DNA of 64,000 nt, taken from Fragilariopsis cylindrus CCMP1102 (taxonomy: Eukaryota; Bacillariophyta; Bacillariophyceae; Bacillariales; Bacillariaceae). The notes below the pieces were generated by a model. It was not told the origin of the DNA, did no database searches, and was given only the letters and a program-made list of their open reading frames with translations. The translations under genes were made by a program, and so were the position numbers. The stretch lies in the NCBI GenBank assembly GCA_900095095.1, contig FMBT01000311.1, positions 310,001-374,000 of the forward strand. The letters are read 5' to 3'. This document shows positions 19,335 through 28,791 of the stretch, in pieces (within the stretch, counting starts at the first letter, position 1; every line of letters starts with the position of its first letter).

Positions 19335-19859
19335 ATGCCTTCATATTCCCGAGATTATTTAAAACTCTTCTTCCTCTTGGCTTTGACATTTGTTTCGATG
19401 GGTACTCTATTTACATCTCCGAGTATATCAATGAAAAATCCTTCGATGCTGACAGCGTCGTCGTCGACGACAGGAAGAGGAGGAAGTACACAACAATTTT
19501 GTATGGCACCGATGAAGGCATTAAAAGAATGTGAGAAAAAGCAATCGATAATATTAGAAGAAGAAGAAGAAAAACAATGTAACGATTTAAATGATCGTCG
19601 ACTCAATGTACAGAAATGTGATATGATTGTGAAACGAGCATTTCGAAATATAAATATGAGTGGTTGTCCGAACCAAATCAAATTTGTTACTCTTTGTGAG
19701 GATGAATGGTGTCATCACACGAGTAGTGCAGCAGACCAAAAATCTTGTCAAAAAGAATGTGCGGGAGTAAGAGAATCGTTGAATGTTTGTATAAATCAAC
19801 GTATGATGGAATACTTCAAATGGAATGGTCTACAGGAGGATGGGACAACCATGATATGA
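19335..19859 (+). CDS. CX9C-type cysteine-motif protein with N-terminal hydrophobic anchor
   Basis: 174 residues. One hydrophobic segment (LKLFFLLALTFVSMGTLF) at 9-26, then a Ser/Thr-rich linker and ten cysteines at 56, 66, 82, 95, 111, 121, 126, 138, 142 and 152. Three pairs have CX9C spacing: FCMAPMKALKEC (56/66), CPNQIKFVTLC (111/121) and CAGVRESLNVC (142/152); 82/95 is CX12C. Helical CX9C pairs are the hallmark of CHCH-domain proteins oxidised by Mia40 in the mitochondrial intermembrane space. The N-terminal anchor would then be an inner-membrane or ER anchor. The alternative is a secreted disulfide-rich helical protein. No closer family is recognised. Confidence 0.65.
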   Translation: MPSYSRDYLKLFFLLALTFVSMGTLFTSPSISMKNPSMLTASSSTTGRGGSTQQFCMAPMKALKECEKKQSIILEEEEEKQCNDLNDRRLNVQKCDMIVKRAFRNINMSGCPNQIKFVTLCEDEWCHHTSSAADQKSCQKECAGVRESLNVCINQRMMEYFKWNGLQEDGTTMI

Positions 19860-20292
19860 TATGATATGATTTAATGTGATGTGACAACGTGTGTGAATCT
19901 ACGTCGAAAGCAAAGAGAAGGAAGATGATGGAGCAACTACTATATCAAAGCTTATAAAATATCAATCCCCAGAGGAGTAAAAAGAAAAAGATATGACAAT
20001 GAAAGTCCTATTTTTTTTAGATTCAGCGTCAAGAAATTGGTGTCTCAGTATAACATTGTTATTGGTTGTCAAGAAGCACGCCGAGAAAGCATTTTGTATG
20101 ATCAATTCTTCCTGATAATTATTGCCAGAGCAATTTTGTCGCACCCGTTCTGTATTGCTCTAGCTATAACTAGCATGGGTGAAACAGTAATTGATATGGA
20201 TCAAATAATCACGTCGACAATGCATGATCATCATCGTTGTAATCATTGCATTGCATTGTATCGATCGATCGATCGATCTAGAACTTAGCAAT
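19860..20292. other. Intergenic region, no gene seen
   Basis: Contains ATGAT repeats right after the stop codon at 19859 and a (GATC)n run at 20259-20277. No gene is seen. Confidence 0.5.
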
Positions 20293-21885
20293 TCAATCCA
20301 ATAGTAAATTTAATTCCTTATCAATGAGTTGTAAGGCTTTCAATGATGTTTCATAAATTGAAATCACATTCGATTTTAGTATATTGATATTATTATTCTT
20401 GAGTTGTTGTTCCTCGTCTTCATTATTGTCATTATTGTCACTATTATTACTGCCGTCATAATCATCATCATCATCATTGTCGTCGTTGTCATATATTCCT
20501 GCATCTTTTGGATTAATACGAATTAATGTTACAGTACTTTCATTATTATTATTATTTTTGTAGTCGTTATTGTTCTTGTTATTGTTATGATTATCATTAT
20601 TATTCGCCACCGTTGCTGATGCCGTTCTTGCCAATGCTAATTTATCCATACAATCTTTTAATATTTCTTCACTTTCATTCCGTACGGCAGGAACATTTTT
20701 CCCACAACCAATTTCTATTAACACAAAATTTGTACTTTTACTACTTTTATTATTGTTGTTGTTGTTGTTGTTGTTGTCACTGTTATTTTGATTACGTTGA
20801 TTTTCGTTATTATTAGTAGATTTGTTACTATTATGATTACTAATCAATTCCTCTTCTATAATAGCTTCCCATTGTTGATATTGAATACGTTGTTTTTGTA
20901 TTGAATTTAATATATTTATATCTGTATCGTGAAATAATAATACATTTGGACGCATTGGTAATGTATTACATTCCTGACATTGCCGAATAAGTTGTTGTTG
21001 TTGCTGTTCTTCTTCTTCTCCTAAATCATCATGGACGACTTCGATTACATTGTTATGACAACGATCTGTCATAACTTCATTGACTCTTACATTCCAACGA
21101 TTCCATATCTCACCCATTCTCGGTTTTAGTTGTTGGTGTTGCTCCTGGTCTTTCTCGTCATAATCATCATAATTATAATCATAATCAGTAGCAGAAGCAT
21201 TGTAATATCCGATTCGACAAGAGCAACGGAAGCTGGAAGCACTACCATGTATTTCACAAACGTTTCCGTTTCCATTGTTGTTATTACTGTTACTGCTACT
21301 GCTACTGCTACTGCTACGTTGAAAACTTGGATATTGACAGAAATGTCCATCAACATTTGACGTATATACCCACCACTTCTTACTAGTAGCTTCAACTATA
21401 TCTTTACTATCGCAAGTAGTAGTAGTAGTAGTATTACTTTTACTATTTCTGTTACTGTTGAGTCTTTTTAATTTCTTTCCATGACACCAATTATTTAATA
21501 TATCATACCCTTGATGAGGTTTTGTATTCGTATAATTGACTGCAAAATTATACCAAAAATCTTGAAATTCTTTCTGTTCATCATCCTGTTCGAGTTCATT
21601 CTTATTCTTCTCGTCTTCGTCACCTACTCGTCCTAAGGTAGTAGCAGTAGCAACAGCAGCATCAGCATCAGCATCAACAACTCCTATTAGTTTTATTGGA
21701 TTACAATATTCTTTATATTTTTCTGACATTGTTTCATATGTTTGTAATCCACTATCAGCAGACATACCTGCACCAGCTAATATTAATAAATAATCACATT
21801 GTGATAAAATTTCTGCTGCAGCACGATACATACTATTGCTTTTGTTGTTGTTGTCGTCGCTCGTCATCATTTTTTCTTGCGTCAT
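20293..21885 (-). CDS. Divergent sirtuin (SIR2-family NAD-dependent deacylase)
   Basis: 530 residues, inflated by Asn, Asp and Gln inserts. The SIR2 order is preserved: LLILAGAGMSADSGLQTYE near 34-52 (the GAGxSxxSGIxxFR NAD loop), NYTNTKPHQGYDIL (the TxPNxxH helix), VYTSNVDGHF near 177 (in place of TQNID), CEIHGS near 213 with the catalytic His, a Cys-rich part (FRCSC, CQECN) that could hold zinc, MRPNVLLFHD (RPxVVxFGE strand), FVLIEIGCGKNVPA (the GTS-like loop) and VTLIRINPKDAGIY near the end. Known sirtuins remove acyl groups from lysines using NAD. The substitutions TSNVDGHF and IGCG place it in a divergent clade, so its acyl preference is unknown. A 30-bp TTCAG repeat sits next to the start codon. 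Confidence 0.83.
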   Translation of the reverse strand: MTQEKMMTSDDNNNKSNSMYRAAAEILSQCDYLLILAGAGMSADSGLQTYETMSEKYKEYCNPIKLIGVVDADADAAVATATTLGRVGDEDEKNKNELEQDDEQKEFQDFWYNFAVNYTNTKPHQGYDILNNWCHGKKLKRLNSNRNSKSNTTTTTTCDSKDIVEATSKKWWVYTSNVDGHFCQYPSFQRSSSSSSSSNSNNNNGNGNVCEIHGSASSFRCSCRIGYYNASATDYDYNYDDYDEKDQEQHQQLKPRMGEIWNRWNVRVNEVMTDRCHNNVIEVVHDDLGEEEEQQQQQLIRQCQECNTLPMRPNVLLFHDTDINILNSIQKQRIQYQQWEAIIEEELISNHNSNKSTNNNENQRNQNNSDNNNNNNNNNKSSKSTNFVLIEIGCGKNVPAVRNESEEILKDCMDKLALARTASATVANNNDNHNNNKNNNDYKNNNNNESTVTLIRINPKDAGIYDNDDNDDDDDYDGSNNSDNNDNNEDEEQQLKNNNINILKSNVISIYETSLKALQLIDKELNLLLD

Positions 21886-21890
21886 TTGGG

Positions 21891-21920
21891 TTCAGTTCAG
21901 TTCAGTTCAGTTCAGTTCAG
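21891..21920. repeat. (TTCAG)6 pentanucleotide array
   Basis: Six perfect TTCAG copies starting 5 bp upstream of the sirtuin ATG (minus strand reads CTGAA), so within its 5' leader or core promoter. Confidence 0.85.
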
Positions 21921-22447
21921 TTATTAATTGTACAGTATGTACCGACTTGACGCTTCTTTTATTCCCTCTAGTCTCTCTTCAAGTCCTTTTCACTGTTCCA
22001 TTCACACTTGTTCGAGCAATGATGTGTAATAATAGACACGAATCGAGGTCCATCATGTCGTCCGATGTGTGATGATGGTGATGATTGATGAGCGATCATG
22101 ACGAATGAATATATGAATATAGAGATAAAAGCATAAATTTTGATGATGCATTTCTTCTAAAAAATCCGGCCGAAAATTTTGTTAGATTAGTCTGTCCTCC
22201 GTCCAATCCATCAGCACAATTTAAACATTTTGCTTAAATACTGAAGAACCGAGCCTAGATTACTGCAGTATTCATTATTATTTTACTATCTACCTACCAT
22301 AAAAAAGATATACATTGTCGGTCGTCAAATCAAGGGTATTAGCTATTCCTAGATTGATACAAAAGTTATGCATTATTATTGTGTTACTATTCATAAGCAT
22401 TGCTTTGATGTCAACATCGATATACAGTACAGTATCTATTTTGTTTT
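21921..22447. other. Intergenic region, no gene seen
   Basis: 530 bp of AT-rich sequence between the divergent side of the sirtuin gene and the 3' end of the next gene. Nothing recognised. Confidence 0.45.
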
Positions 22448-24556
22448 TTATTCTCTTCTATCTTCAATATCGATTAGCGTCGTTCCATTATTCGAGTTAG
22501 GAACATTCGTAATGCATATAGCGTCCCTTGTATCGACACTGTCTAGATGTTCTCCTTCTTCGACTGATGATGGAATTAATGATTTTGTTAGGAAGAGCAA
22601 CTGAGCTTTATGCGCATTAACTTTATTGACTTCATGTTCAACGTTATTAAGATCGTTTCGAAATGGTGATTCGTCATTAGTAGTTGGAGTTCGATCGTCA
22701 CAATTATTGCTGTTGTCGATGTTGTTTCGCTCAGATTCCAATCCAATCATAAATGAAGTTTTTGTCTTTTGTTTACTTTTAGTTGTGATGGCAGGGCGGG
22801 TTGGTAGAGTATCGTCGTCTAACAGCATGTGATTACTACTGTGCGATGATGGTCTATTGATCTTATCAACATCCATGGCAGAGTTGTTAATGCTAATACT
22901 ATTGTGTTGTTCGTCGTCGTGGGAAGAAATAATCGTAAAGTGTTGGGTCTTGGTAACTTTTTCCGTACTATCTCTCCGTGTTGAAGTTTGAATTTGATCT
23001 ACTTGTTCTGTTGAATTATTACAGAGATCCATCGATGGATGAGTGCAACTAGTACCCGCACCGACTTCATACGAAGTTGCCGTTCCACGATTGACACTAC
23101 CTTGTCGACTTGCATTCTTCAACGACGAGGTAGTAGCTTTTCCTACTGCTTTCTGTAGAGAAGATCGTCCATCAAGATCGTGTCGAAGTTGTTCGTGTGT
23201 CAATTGAGACAGTGATTCGTCGTTACTTGTACTTGAAGTATCATCTCCTAGTACATCGATTTTAGTCTCTTCCTGCTCTTGTAAGTACTCCTGTTCCTGT
23301 GCTTCCAGTCTTGAGATTGAGTCATCTAGTTCTTCTCGTACATCCAGATTTGAGATTGAATCTCCTCGCATCACTTCCAGTATTGCCTCACTGTATGATG
23401 GAATTAATGATTCAGTTAGGCAGAGCCACCGAGCTTTATGCGCATTAACTTTATTGAATTTATGTTCAACGTTATCAAGATCGTTTCGAAGTTGTTCTTG
23501 TGTTATTTGAGACGGTGATTCGTCATTAGTAGTTGGAGTCCGACCGTTATGCGGATTAACTTTATCGAATTTACGTTCTGCGTTATTAAGATCATTGTGA
23601 AGTTGTTCGTGTGTCAGTTGAGACAGTGATTCGTCGTTACAAGTACTTGAAGTATCAGTTGTTTCGCCATTAATACTACCTGAAGTAACAGTCGTTACGT
23701 CGTTACTAGTGCTTGTAGTATCAGCTCTCTCGTCGCTAGTACTTGGAGTACTAAGAGTCGCGAGAAGCTCCGTAATCTCCTCTTTAAAAGATTCCTCCTT
23801 TTCGTGATCTTTCTTTTTCTCTGATACTAATTCTGTAATTTGATTTTGAAGCAAATCACGTTCCGATTGCCACGCTGATTGGTGTTTTGTGAGTGTTTGT
23901 AAAAATTTAATCTTCATTCCATTGTTGTCTGACTTTAATTTTTCGATACATCCATTGAGGATATCCTTCTCAGCCTTCCATGTTTGTTCGCTATTCTTCT
24001 CGGTTTCATTATGTCCTTTTAATCCGAATGCGAGGGATTCGAACCGACTTTGAAAATCATCTACGGTAGATATTAGATTAACAATATCGTCCTCATATGT
24101 CATAATAGAAGCTTTTTGGATTTGATCCCTCCGTGCTAACGTCGCAGTTCGTTGTAAGAGAGATTGATTCTCTCTCTTCAACGATGCATTATTCCCAGCA
24201 GTAGATTCCTTTTCTTCTGTCAAAGACGCGAGTTGTTGAAGCGTGGATTCATTCTCTTTCTTTAATAGTTCGATTTGTTTTGATAGGTCCTCATTTTGGG
24301 CATAGGATATATCCAATAAACTTTCCGTTTCGATTATTTGACAATCTATCGATACTGCCTTGAGTTGCAGTCGGTGTTTTAAATCATTGGAAAGTTTCTT
24401 CTCGGCAATTAGTTCCTCTTTTATAGCATTCAATTCTATGACAATATCCTCATACTTGCTTGTTTCTGTTTCTCTCATTGTAATAAGAGAGGAAGGCATT
24501 CCGTCGGTAGTCTCGCACATCTCTTTTTTGTTGGTTACATCGGTAGTCTCACACAT
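22448..24556 (-). CDS. Coiled-coil protein with internal repeats
   Basis: 702 residues. Residues about 30-260 form a long coiled coil (IVIELNAIKEELIAEKKLSN, SKQIELLKKENESTLQQLAS). A repeated module follows: a Ser/Thr/Asp spacer (TSSTSNDESLSQLTHEQLR) then a helix (NDLNNAERKFDKVNPH; NDLDNVEHKFNKVNAHKARW; NDLNNVEHEVNKVNAHKAQL). The helix ends twice with a conserved block, LCLTESLIPS and LFLTKSLIPS, the last copy at the C-terminus. The repeats are nearly identical in DNA (compare 22560-22680 with 23395-23545), so duplication is recent. The N-terminus also duplicates MCETTD. No known domain, membrane segment or signal peptide is seen; a scaffold role is inference. Confidence 0.75.
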   Translation of the reverse strand: MCETTDVTNKKEMCETTDGMPSSLITMRETETSKYEDIVIELNAIKEELIAEKKLSNDLKHRLQLKAVSIDCQIIETESLLDISYAQNEDLSKQIELLKKENESTLQQLASLTEEKESTAGNNASLKRENQSLLQRTATLARRDQIQKASIMTYEDDIVNLISTVDDFQSRFESLAFGLKGHNETEKNSEQTWKAEKDILNGCIEKLKSDNNGMKIKFLQTLTKHQSAWQSERDLLQNQITELVSEKKKDHEKEESFKEEITELLATLSTPSTSDERADTTSTSNDVTTVTSGSINGETTDTSSTCNDESLSQLTHEQLHNDLNNAERKFDKVNPHNGRTPTTNDESPSQITQEQLRNDLDNVEHKFNKVNAHKARWLCLTESLIPSYSEAILEVMRGDSISNLDVREELDDSISRLEAQEQEYLQEQEETKIDVLGDDTSSTSNDESLSQLTHEQLRHDLDGRSSLQKAVGKATTSSLKNASRQGSVNRGTATSYEVGAGTSCTHPSMDLCNNSTEQVDQIQTSTRRDSTEKVTKTQHFTIISSHDDEQHNSISINNSAMDVDKINRPSSHSSNHMLLDDDTLPTRPAITTKSKQKTKTSFMIGLESERNNIDNSNNCDDRTPTTNDESPFRNDLNNVEHEVNKVNAHKAQLLFLTKSLIPSSVEEGEHLDSVDTRDAICITNVPNSNNGTTLIDIEDRRE

Positions 24557-25510
24557 CTCTTTTTGTTGTTGTTGGTTAAAGTGCCCCGTAATGACTAATT
24601 GGTATATCGGTAACCTAGTTCATTGTTATCTTCACTATTGTTGCCTGTGTAATCAGGTTCCCATTCTTCTACACTTCTACCAGCGAGAATGTCACAACCT
24701 TGTTCAAGTTCTTGTAATTACGTTGATTTTAATATTTACTTTTTTATGAGCGACAAAAAAATGAGGAATGGAAGACACGGGCTTGACACAAGGCTTCCAT
24801 AACGTAAGGATAGTATTAAGGCGCAATCTTAAGTAATCGCTCATCAACATTTTTATTTAAGCGATTGTTCGCCGTAGAAGCTCTAGAAGGTCTTCTTTTA
24901 GCACGTCATCAACGCCACTACAATTGAAGCTTTTATAAGTCACGCAGGACTGAAGTTAAGCCATATTTTCATATTTTCTGATCTCTCATCATGTCCAATC
25001 ATTATATTTATTTTCGATTGAGTCAAAAACGTCATCGAGTAAAGTCGTAAAAAAAAAATGTCGATCATGATGCGATACTTCGTACTTCCTTCCATAAATT
25101 TCAAATCGGCTCATGAGAAAAGCCAAGACCCAACAATGGAATAAATCTGTCGGTCATTCTCAGTCAGTACACTCTGATTGAAACAAAGGAAAGAGAAGAG
25201 TGAGTTTTAGTTACTTTAAGTCAAAGATGGTATCCTTATTAACTTCATAAATTGTTGTTAACGACGATGCTTCTTCCGAGGACATCAGCTGTAGATATTT
25301 GCCGTAAGTTCCCACAACTAGCATATACATTAATGGTATGCTTGCACTTAAATATACAGAATCGTTTTCGCTCGAATAAATCTATCTGCTTCATATCTTA
25401 CATGTACGTCTGTTCTCTATATCCATGTATTCCCTCTTCTAGACTATTCAAAATAGTAGTAACAAAAACAACGACAGTGACAACATCGTTGTCGTACAAG
25501 AAGTAGGACT
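24557..25510. other. Divergent intergenic region, no gene seen
   Basis: 950 bp between a minus-strand and a plus-strand gene. AT-rich with no recognised RNA gene. A short plus frame at 25252-25506 ends just before the next ATG and looks like untranslated leader. Confidence 0.45.
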
Positions 25511-27250
25511 ATGGCATTATTAATACATCATCTACTGGTAGTACAGCTTCTTCTTCTTGTGTTGGTCGTTGTTCAAGTTTATGGATTGTCTACACAGTTA
25601 CCACCACCACAGTCACAACCTGCCCTTACAGCATTGCCGCTGCCGCTGACTTCGTCACAACCACAATCAGTGAAGAAACGACGGTCAGGTAAATCAAGTT
25701 TCCTTTATAAACAGGAAAAACAACATCAACTATTGGTAGAAGTAGATGAAAGTTCTATTGATACTACAAGCAGTATCAGTTCTTCCACCGCTGCTGCAGA
25801 AGAAATTTGTTTATTGGGATTGGCACAAAAACATTCAAATAAACGTCCTGGTTCGTCACAATATAAAAAAGCATGGAGACATTGGTTATCTGCTGCAGTA
25901 GATTCAATACGGGATGATTTATGTAGTAACGTATTATCTGTAGGAGGATTATTATCCAACAGCAATAATAACAACACCACTGATGATATGATGATGATGA
26001 ATCAAAAAGTTACAGAAGAATTTGAAAAATTACATTATGATTTAGGTGTTGCAGCTGATATTGGTATTATGCCAAGTTTTCAAAATCATCAGGCAAGGAT
26101 CGGATATTCGTTAGAATTCTTTTGTCGTGCAAGATCACTAGCAGAATTCTTTCTAGAAACCAATGTTGATATTATCTATGCTGATGCTGCTGATCAGGAT
26201 AACAATAAATATCCAAAATTTTGGAGTAACACTCTTATTAACAACGAATGTCCTATATTGGCTTCGTCTACATCTTCGTCACCACTCAGTCCCTCATTGT
26301 TATCAGAAACAACTGCAACATATGAGATTGTTTCATTGGGAGGTGGACCAGGATTTGATTTTGTTGGTGTTGCCTTAGCGGCGACATTTTCTTGGTATGC
26401 TCAAAGTAATGATAATGATAATAATAATAGTTGCAGCAATAATATGAATATTCACGTATCAGTATTGGATTATGAAGAAGGTTGGAAGGATTTAGTTAAT
26501 GCTATGGATGGTTCCACAAGAAATATTTTAACAACTGTTCCTGTTCCATCATCATCGTTATCAACAGCAGCTACAACATTACCATCGTTGTCATGCGATT
26601 GGGGTGGGAAATGTGATATTACTAGATCTCTGTTACACGATCCTGTGAACGTTCATTGTTTAAAACTTGTACATGGACGTGGAGACGCAGAAATGAATAA
26701 CAGTAACGATGATGAGGATGGCACTGCTCAACCACCACCAACAGCATCCCCAGCAAAGTTATGGATTTGTCAATACTGTGTTGCAGAAAATGCAGAATTA
26801 TTACGAAAATCAAATTTTGTCTTCTTTAAAGAATTGATTGAAGTTATACCAGTTGGAACATTATTGTTATTGACAGAAGTTGTACCACGATTATGGCCAG
26901 AATTTGTACATCAATTAGACAATGATGGATTACTATCATATGTTGATATTGGTTTTTGTAAAGGTTATCATGGTAAACAATTTATGTTACAGAAGAAAAG
27001 AGCGATGATAGAATCAGAATCATCTTCAACGTCCTGTTCCAACGACAAACATGAGCAGGAGCCTAATAATCATGGACTATTTGAACAATTCGATCATCGT
27101 ACACGAGAACAGTTGATACATTTCGAAGAATTATCTGTTTGTCACGACCGGAAGTTACAGTCTGGATGGGAACGAAAAGAACGGAAATCAAATGAATCAG
27201 CAGAATATCATTATGAACAAGAACGACGAAAACGAAATACGAGGAAATAA
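25511..27250 (+). CDS. Secretory Rossmann-fold protein, SAM-methyltransferase-like
   Basis: 579 residues. A strong signal peptide or anchor at the start (LLVVQLLLLVLVVVQVYG) is followed by a Pro/Ser/Gln linker. The core holds a glycine-rich nucleotide loop at about 275-290 (YEIVSLGGGPGFDFVGVALA), then VSVLDYEEGWKDLV, which fits strand 2 with the acidic residue that binds the ribose of S-adenosylmethionine, and a later helix-strand unit (AELLRKSNFVFFKELIEVIP, GTLLLLTEVV). These match motifs I, II and post-I of class I methyltransferases. The C-terminus is highly charged (RERKSNESAEYHYEQERRKR-like). The substrate is unknown. The signal peptide suggests the ER or an organelle reached through it, since no plastid Phe motif is visible. 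Confidence 0.68.
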   Translation: MALLIHHLLVVQLLLLVLVVVQVYGLSTQLPPPQSQPALTALPLPLTSSQPQSVKKRRSGKSSFLYKQEKQHQLLVEVDESSIDTTSSISSSTAAAEEICLLGLAQKHSNKRPGSSQYKKAWRHWLSAAVDSIRDDLCSNVLSVGGLLSNSNNNNTTDDMMMMNQKVTEEFEKLHYDLGVAADIGIMPSFQNHQARIGYSLEFFCRARSLAEFFLETNVDIIYADAADQDNNKYPKFWSNTLINNECPILASSTSSSPLSPSLLSETTATYEIVSLGGGPGFDFVGVALAATFSWYAQSNDNDNNNSCSNNMNIHVSVLDYEEGWKDLVNAMDGSTRNILTTVPVPSSSLSTAATTLPSLSCDWGGKCDITRSLLHDPVNVHCLKLVHGRGDAEMNNSNDDEDGTAQPPPTASPAKLWICQYCVAENAELLRKSNFVFFKELIEVIPVGTLLLLTEVVPRLWPEFVHQLDNDGLLSYVDIGFCKGYHGKQFMLQKKRAMIESESSSTSCSNDKHEQEPNNHGLFEQFDHRTREQLIHFEELSVCHDRKLQSGWERKERKSNESAEYHYEQERRKRNTRK

Positions 27251-28072
27251 CGAAGAAAGGAGCAACAGCATCAAATTTATCATAGTCCTAACAGGCATGT
27301 AGTAGCCTATGACCTCACTGGCTTTTCGAAAACGGTACGTTCCCTCCTGAAAAAGAAAGAAACTTGTCATGTTGTACTTTTATTTGTCTTATTGTCGTCG
27401 TAGGTGGGTTTGTATGTTATGTAATAACGATGGAATATTATATGCACGCTGTATCTCCGGGCTCCGCTACTTCTTCTATTGCGGTGTCCGGTCATCAGCT
27501 AGATGCTAGAGAAACGAGAAGATCTTTATAGTTGGACTGCCTGTATATTCTGTGACAGCTTGTCCTGGTAGATCTCTTACAATTTTATATATTTCATATA
27601 CTTTCATTTTATTTTTTTAGTCCTACCAACTAACGATGTTATTTGTTTTTCCTGTCTGTCATATCCAAATACACACAACGGCCTTTCCCTTACAAAGAAT
27701 GCTTCTAATTTATCGATATACTCCTGTCACTATGAAGTTCTACCTTTTCGACTACAGTATGAAGGGACATAATAAGCGGTACACGTTGCGTTCTGAAGTT
27801 ATGCATAGTATCATTCTGATGCGATAGTTTATCAAGACGATCGATTGCTAATTGTATTGGGGTGCTGTTTTCAGTTGAAGATTGGCTCATACACTGCACA
27901 GCAGCAACTATTGCTGCTATTGGATAAAGCTACCACAAAATTAACAGGAAATCCTAGTATGCGCTTTTATCATATAATCGTAGACTTTCATTTATTTTTC
28001 GCCTATCATTATTTTATTTATATATAGTAACTATATACATTACTACGTGCATGATACATTCTTAACTCAGGA
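27251..28072. other. Intergenic region, no gene seen
   Basis: 820 bp, AT-rich. Short open frames only; no conserved protein fragment, RNA gene or clear repeat was recognised. Confidence 0.5.
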
Positions 28073-28547
28073 CTAATAAATGTTGCTGTCACTTTTCAGT
28101 AATGAGCCGGATGCTTTCGATCCTGTTGTAACCAAGTCTAGAAATCTTGAACGGATCTCAGACCAGAGAGTCTTTAGGCTCTTTTGGTCGATGTTACAGG
28201 AGCTCATCTTCAGATTTTTCAAAGTGTCTTGAAAGCACAAATCTTTGGTTTTGCGTAGGGAATCGAGAATGAAATCAACTTCATTCTTTTTTCTCCCTGA
28301 AGTAACTATAAGTTCTACTAATCTCGGTAGTTGTTTTGTCATCTATTCAAAAAATGAAGATTGGATTCGAGGGTCGGTAGTGTTAAGAATCTTCAAATTG
28401 CTGAGTACCATCTGCACTGGAAAGTTACCGTCGAAAAGATCTGGTGAGCAGAAAAACAGCTGAAGCGATCGGAAATATTGTATTGAAAAAGATCGACAGC
28501 TCCACACTGTAAGATCTGTCAATCTCTGAAGACGGATGTCGGTATCC
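28073..28547 (-). pseudogene. Leucine-rich-repeat protein remnant
   Basis: The minus strand gives an LRR-like chain with one in-frame stop: RLQRLTDLTVWSC, FRSLQLFFCSPDLFDGN, VLSNLKILNTTD, stop, LPRLVELIVTSG, LKNLKMSSCNIDQKSLKTLW. The spacing of Leu and the LxxLxxxxC pattern fit leucine-rich repeats. No start or N-terminal extension is visible upstream, where the frame is closed. It is best read as a fragment of a lost LRR gene; an exon of a larger gene cannot be excluded. Confidence 0.55.
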
Positions 28548-28791
28548 TAATAGCAATATCTTGCAATACATGCAGTAGAATCAGCAATCACACAGAAAAT
28601 GAACGCTTTTGCGTGTTATTTGGCGCACAGACAATCGATACGTCGTAAGGTAGTTACAAATAGGATGAAGAAAACAGACCAACTTATATACAATTTTTTT
28701 TGTATGTATATGTTGAACTCGAGATGATTGATTAATTTATTATGGTGCAAATACCACCAAGACTATAAAGTTTCTATATAGAAGTGACTTT

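Noticed and set aside
24020-24045. GGGATTCGAACC, like a tRNA T-arm on the minus strand
   Set aside because: It lies inside the coiled-coil gene and no acceptor stem, D-arm or anticodon arm can be paired around it.
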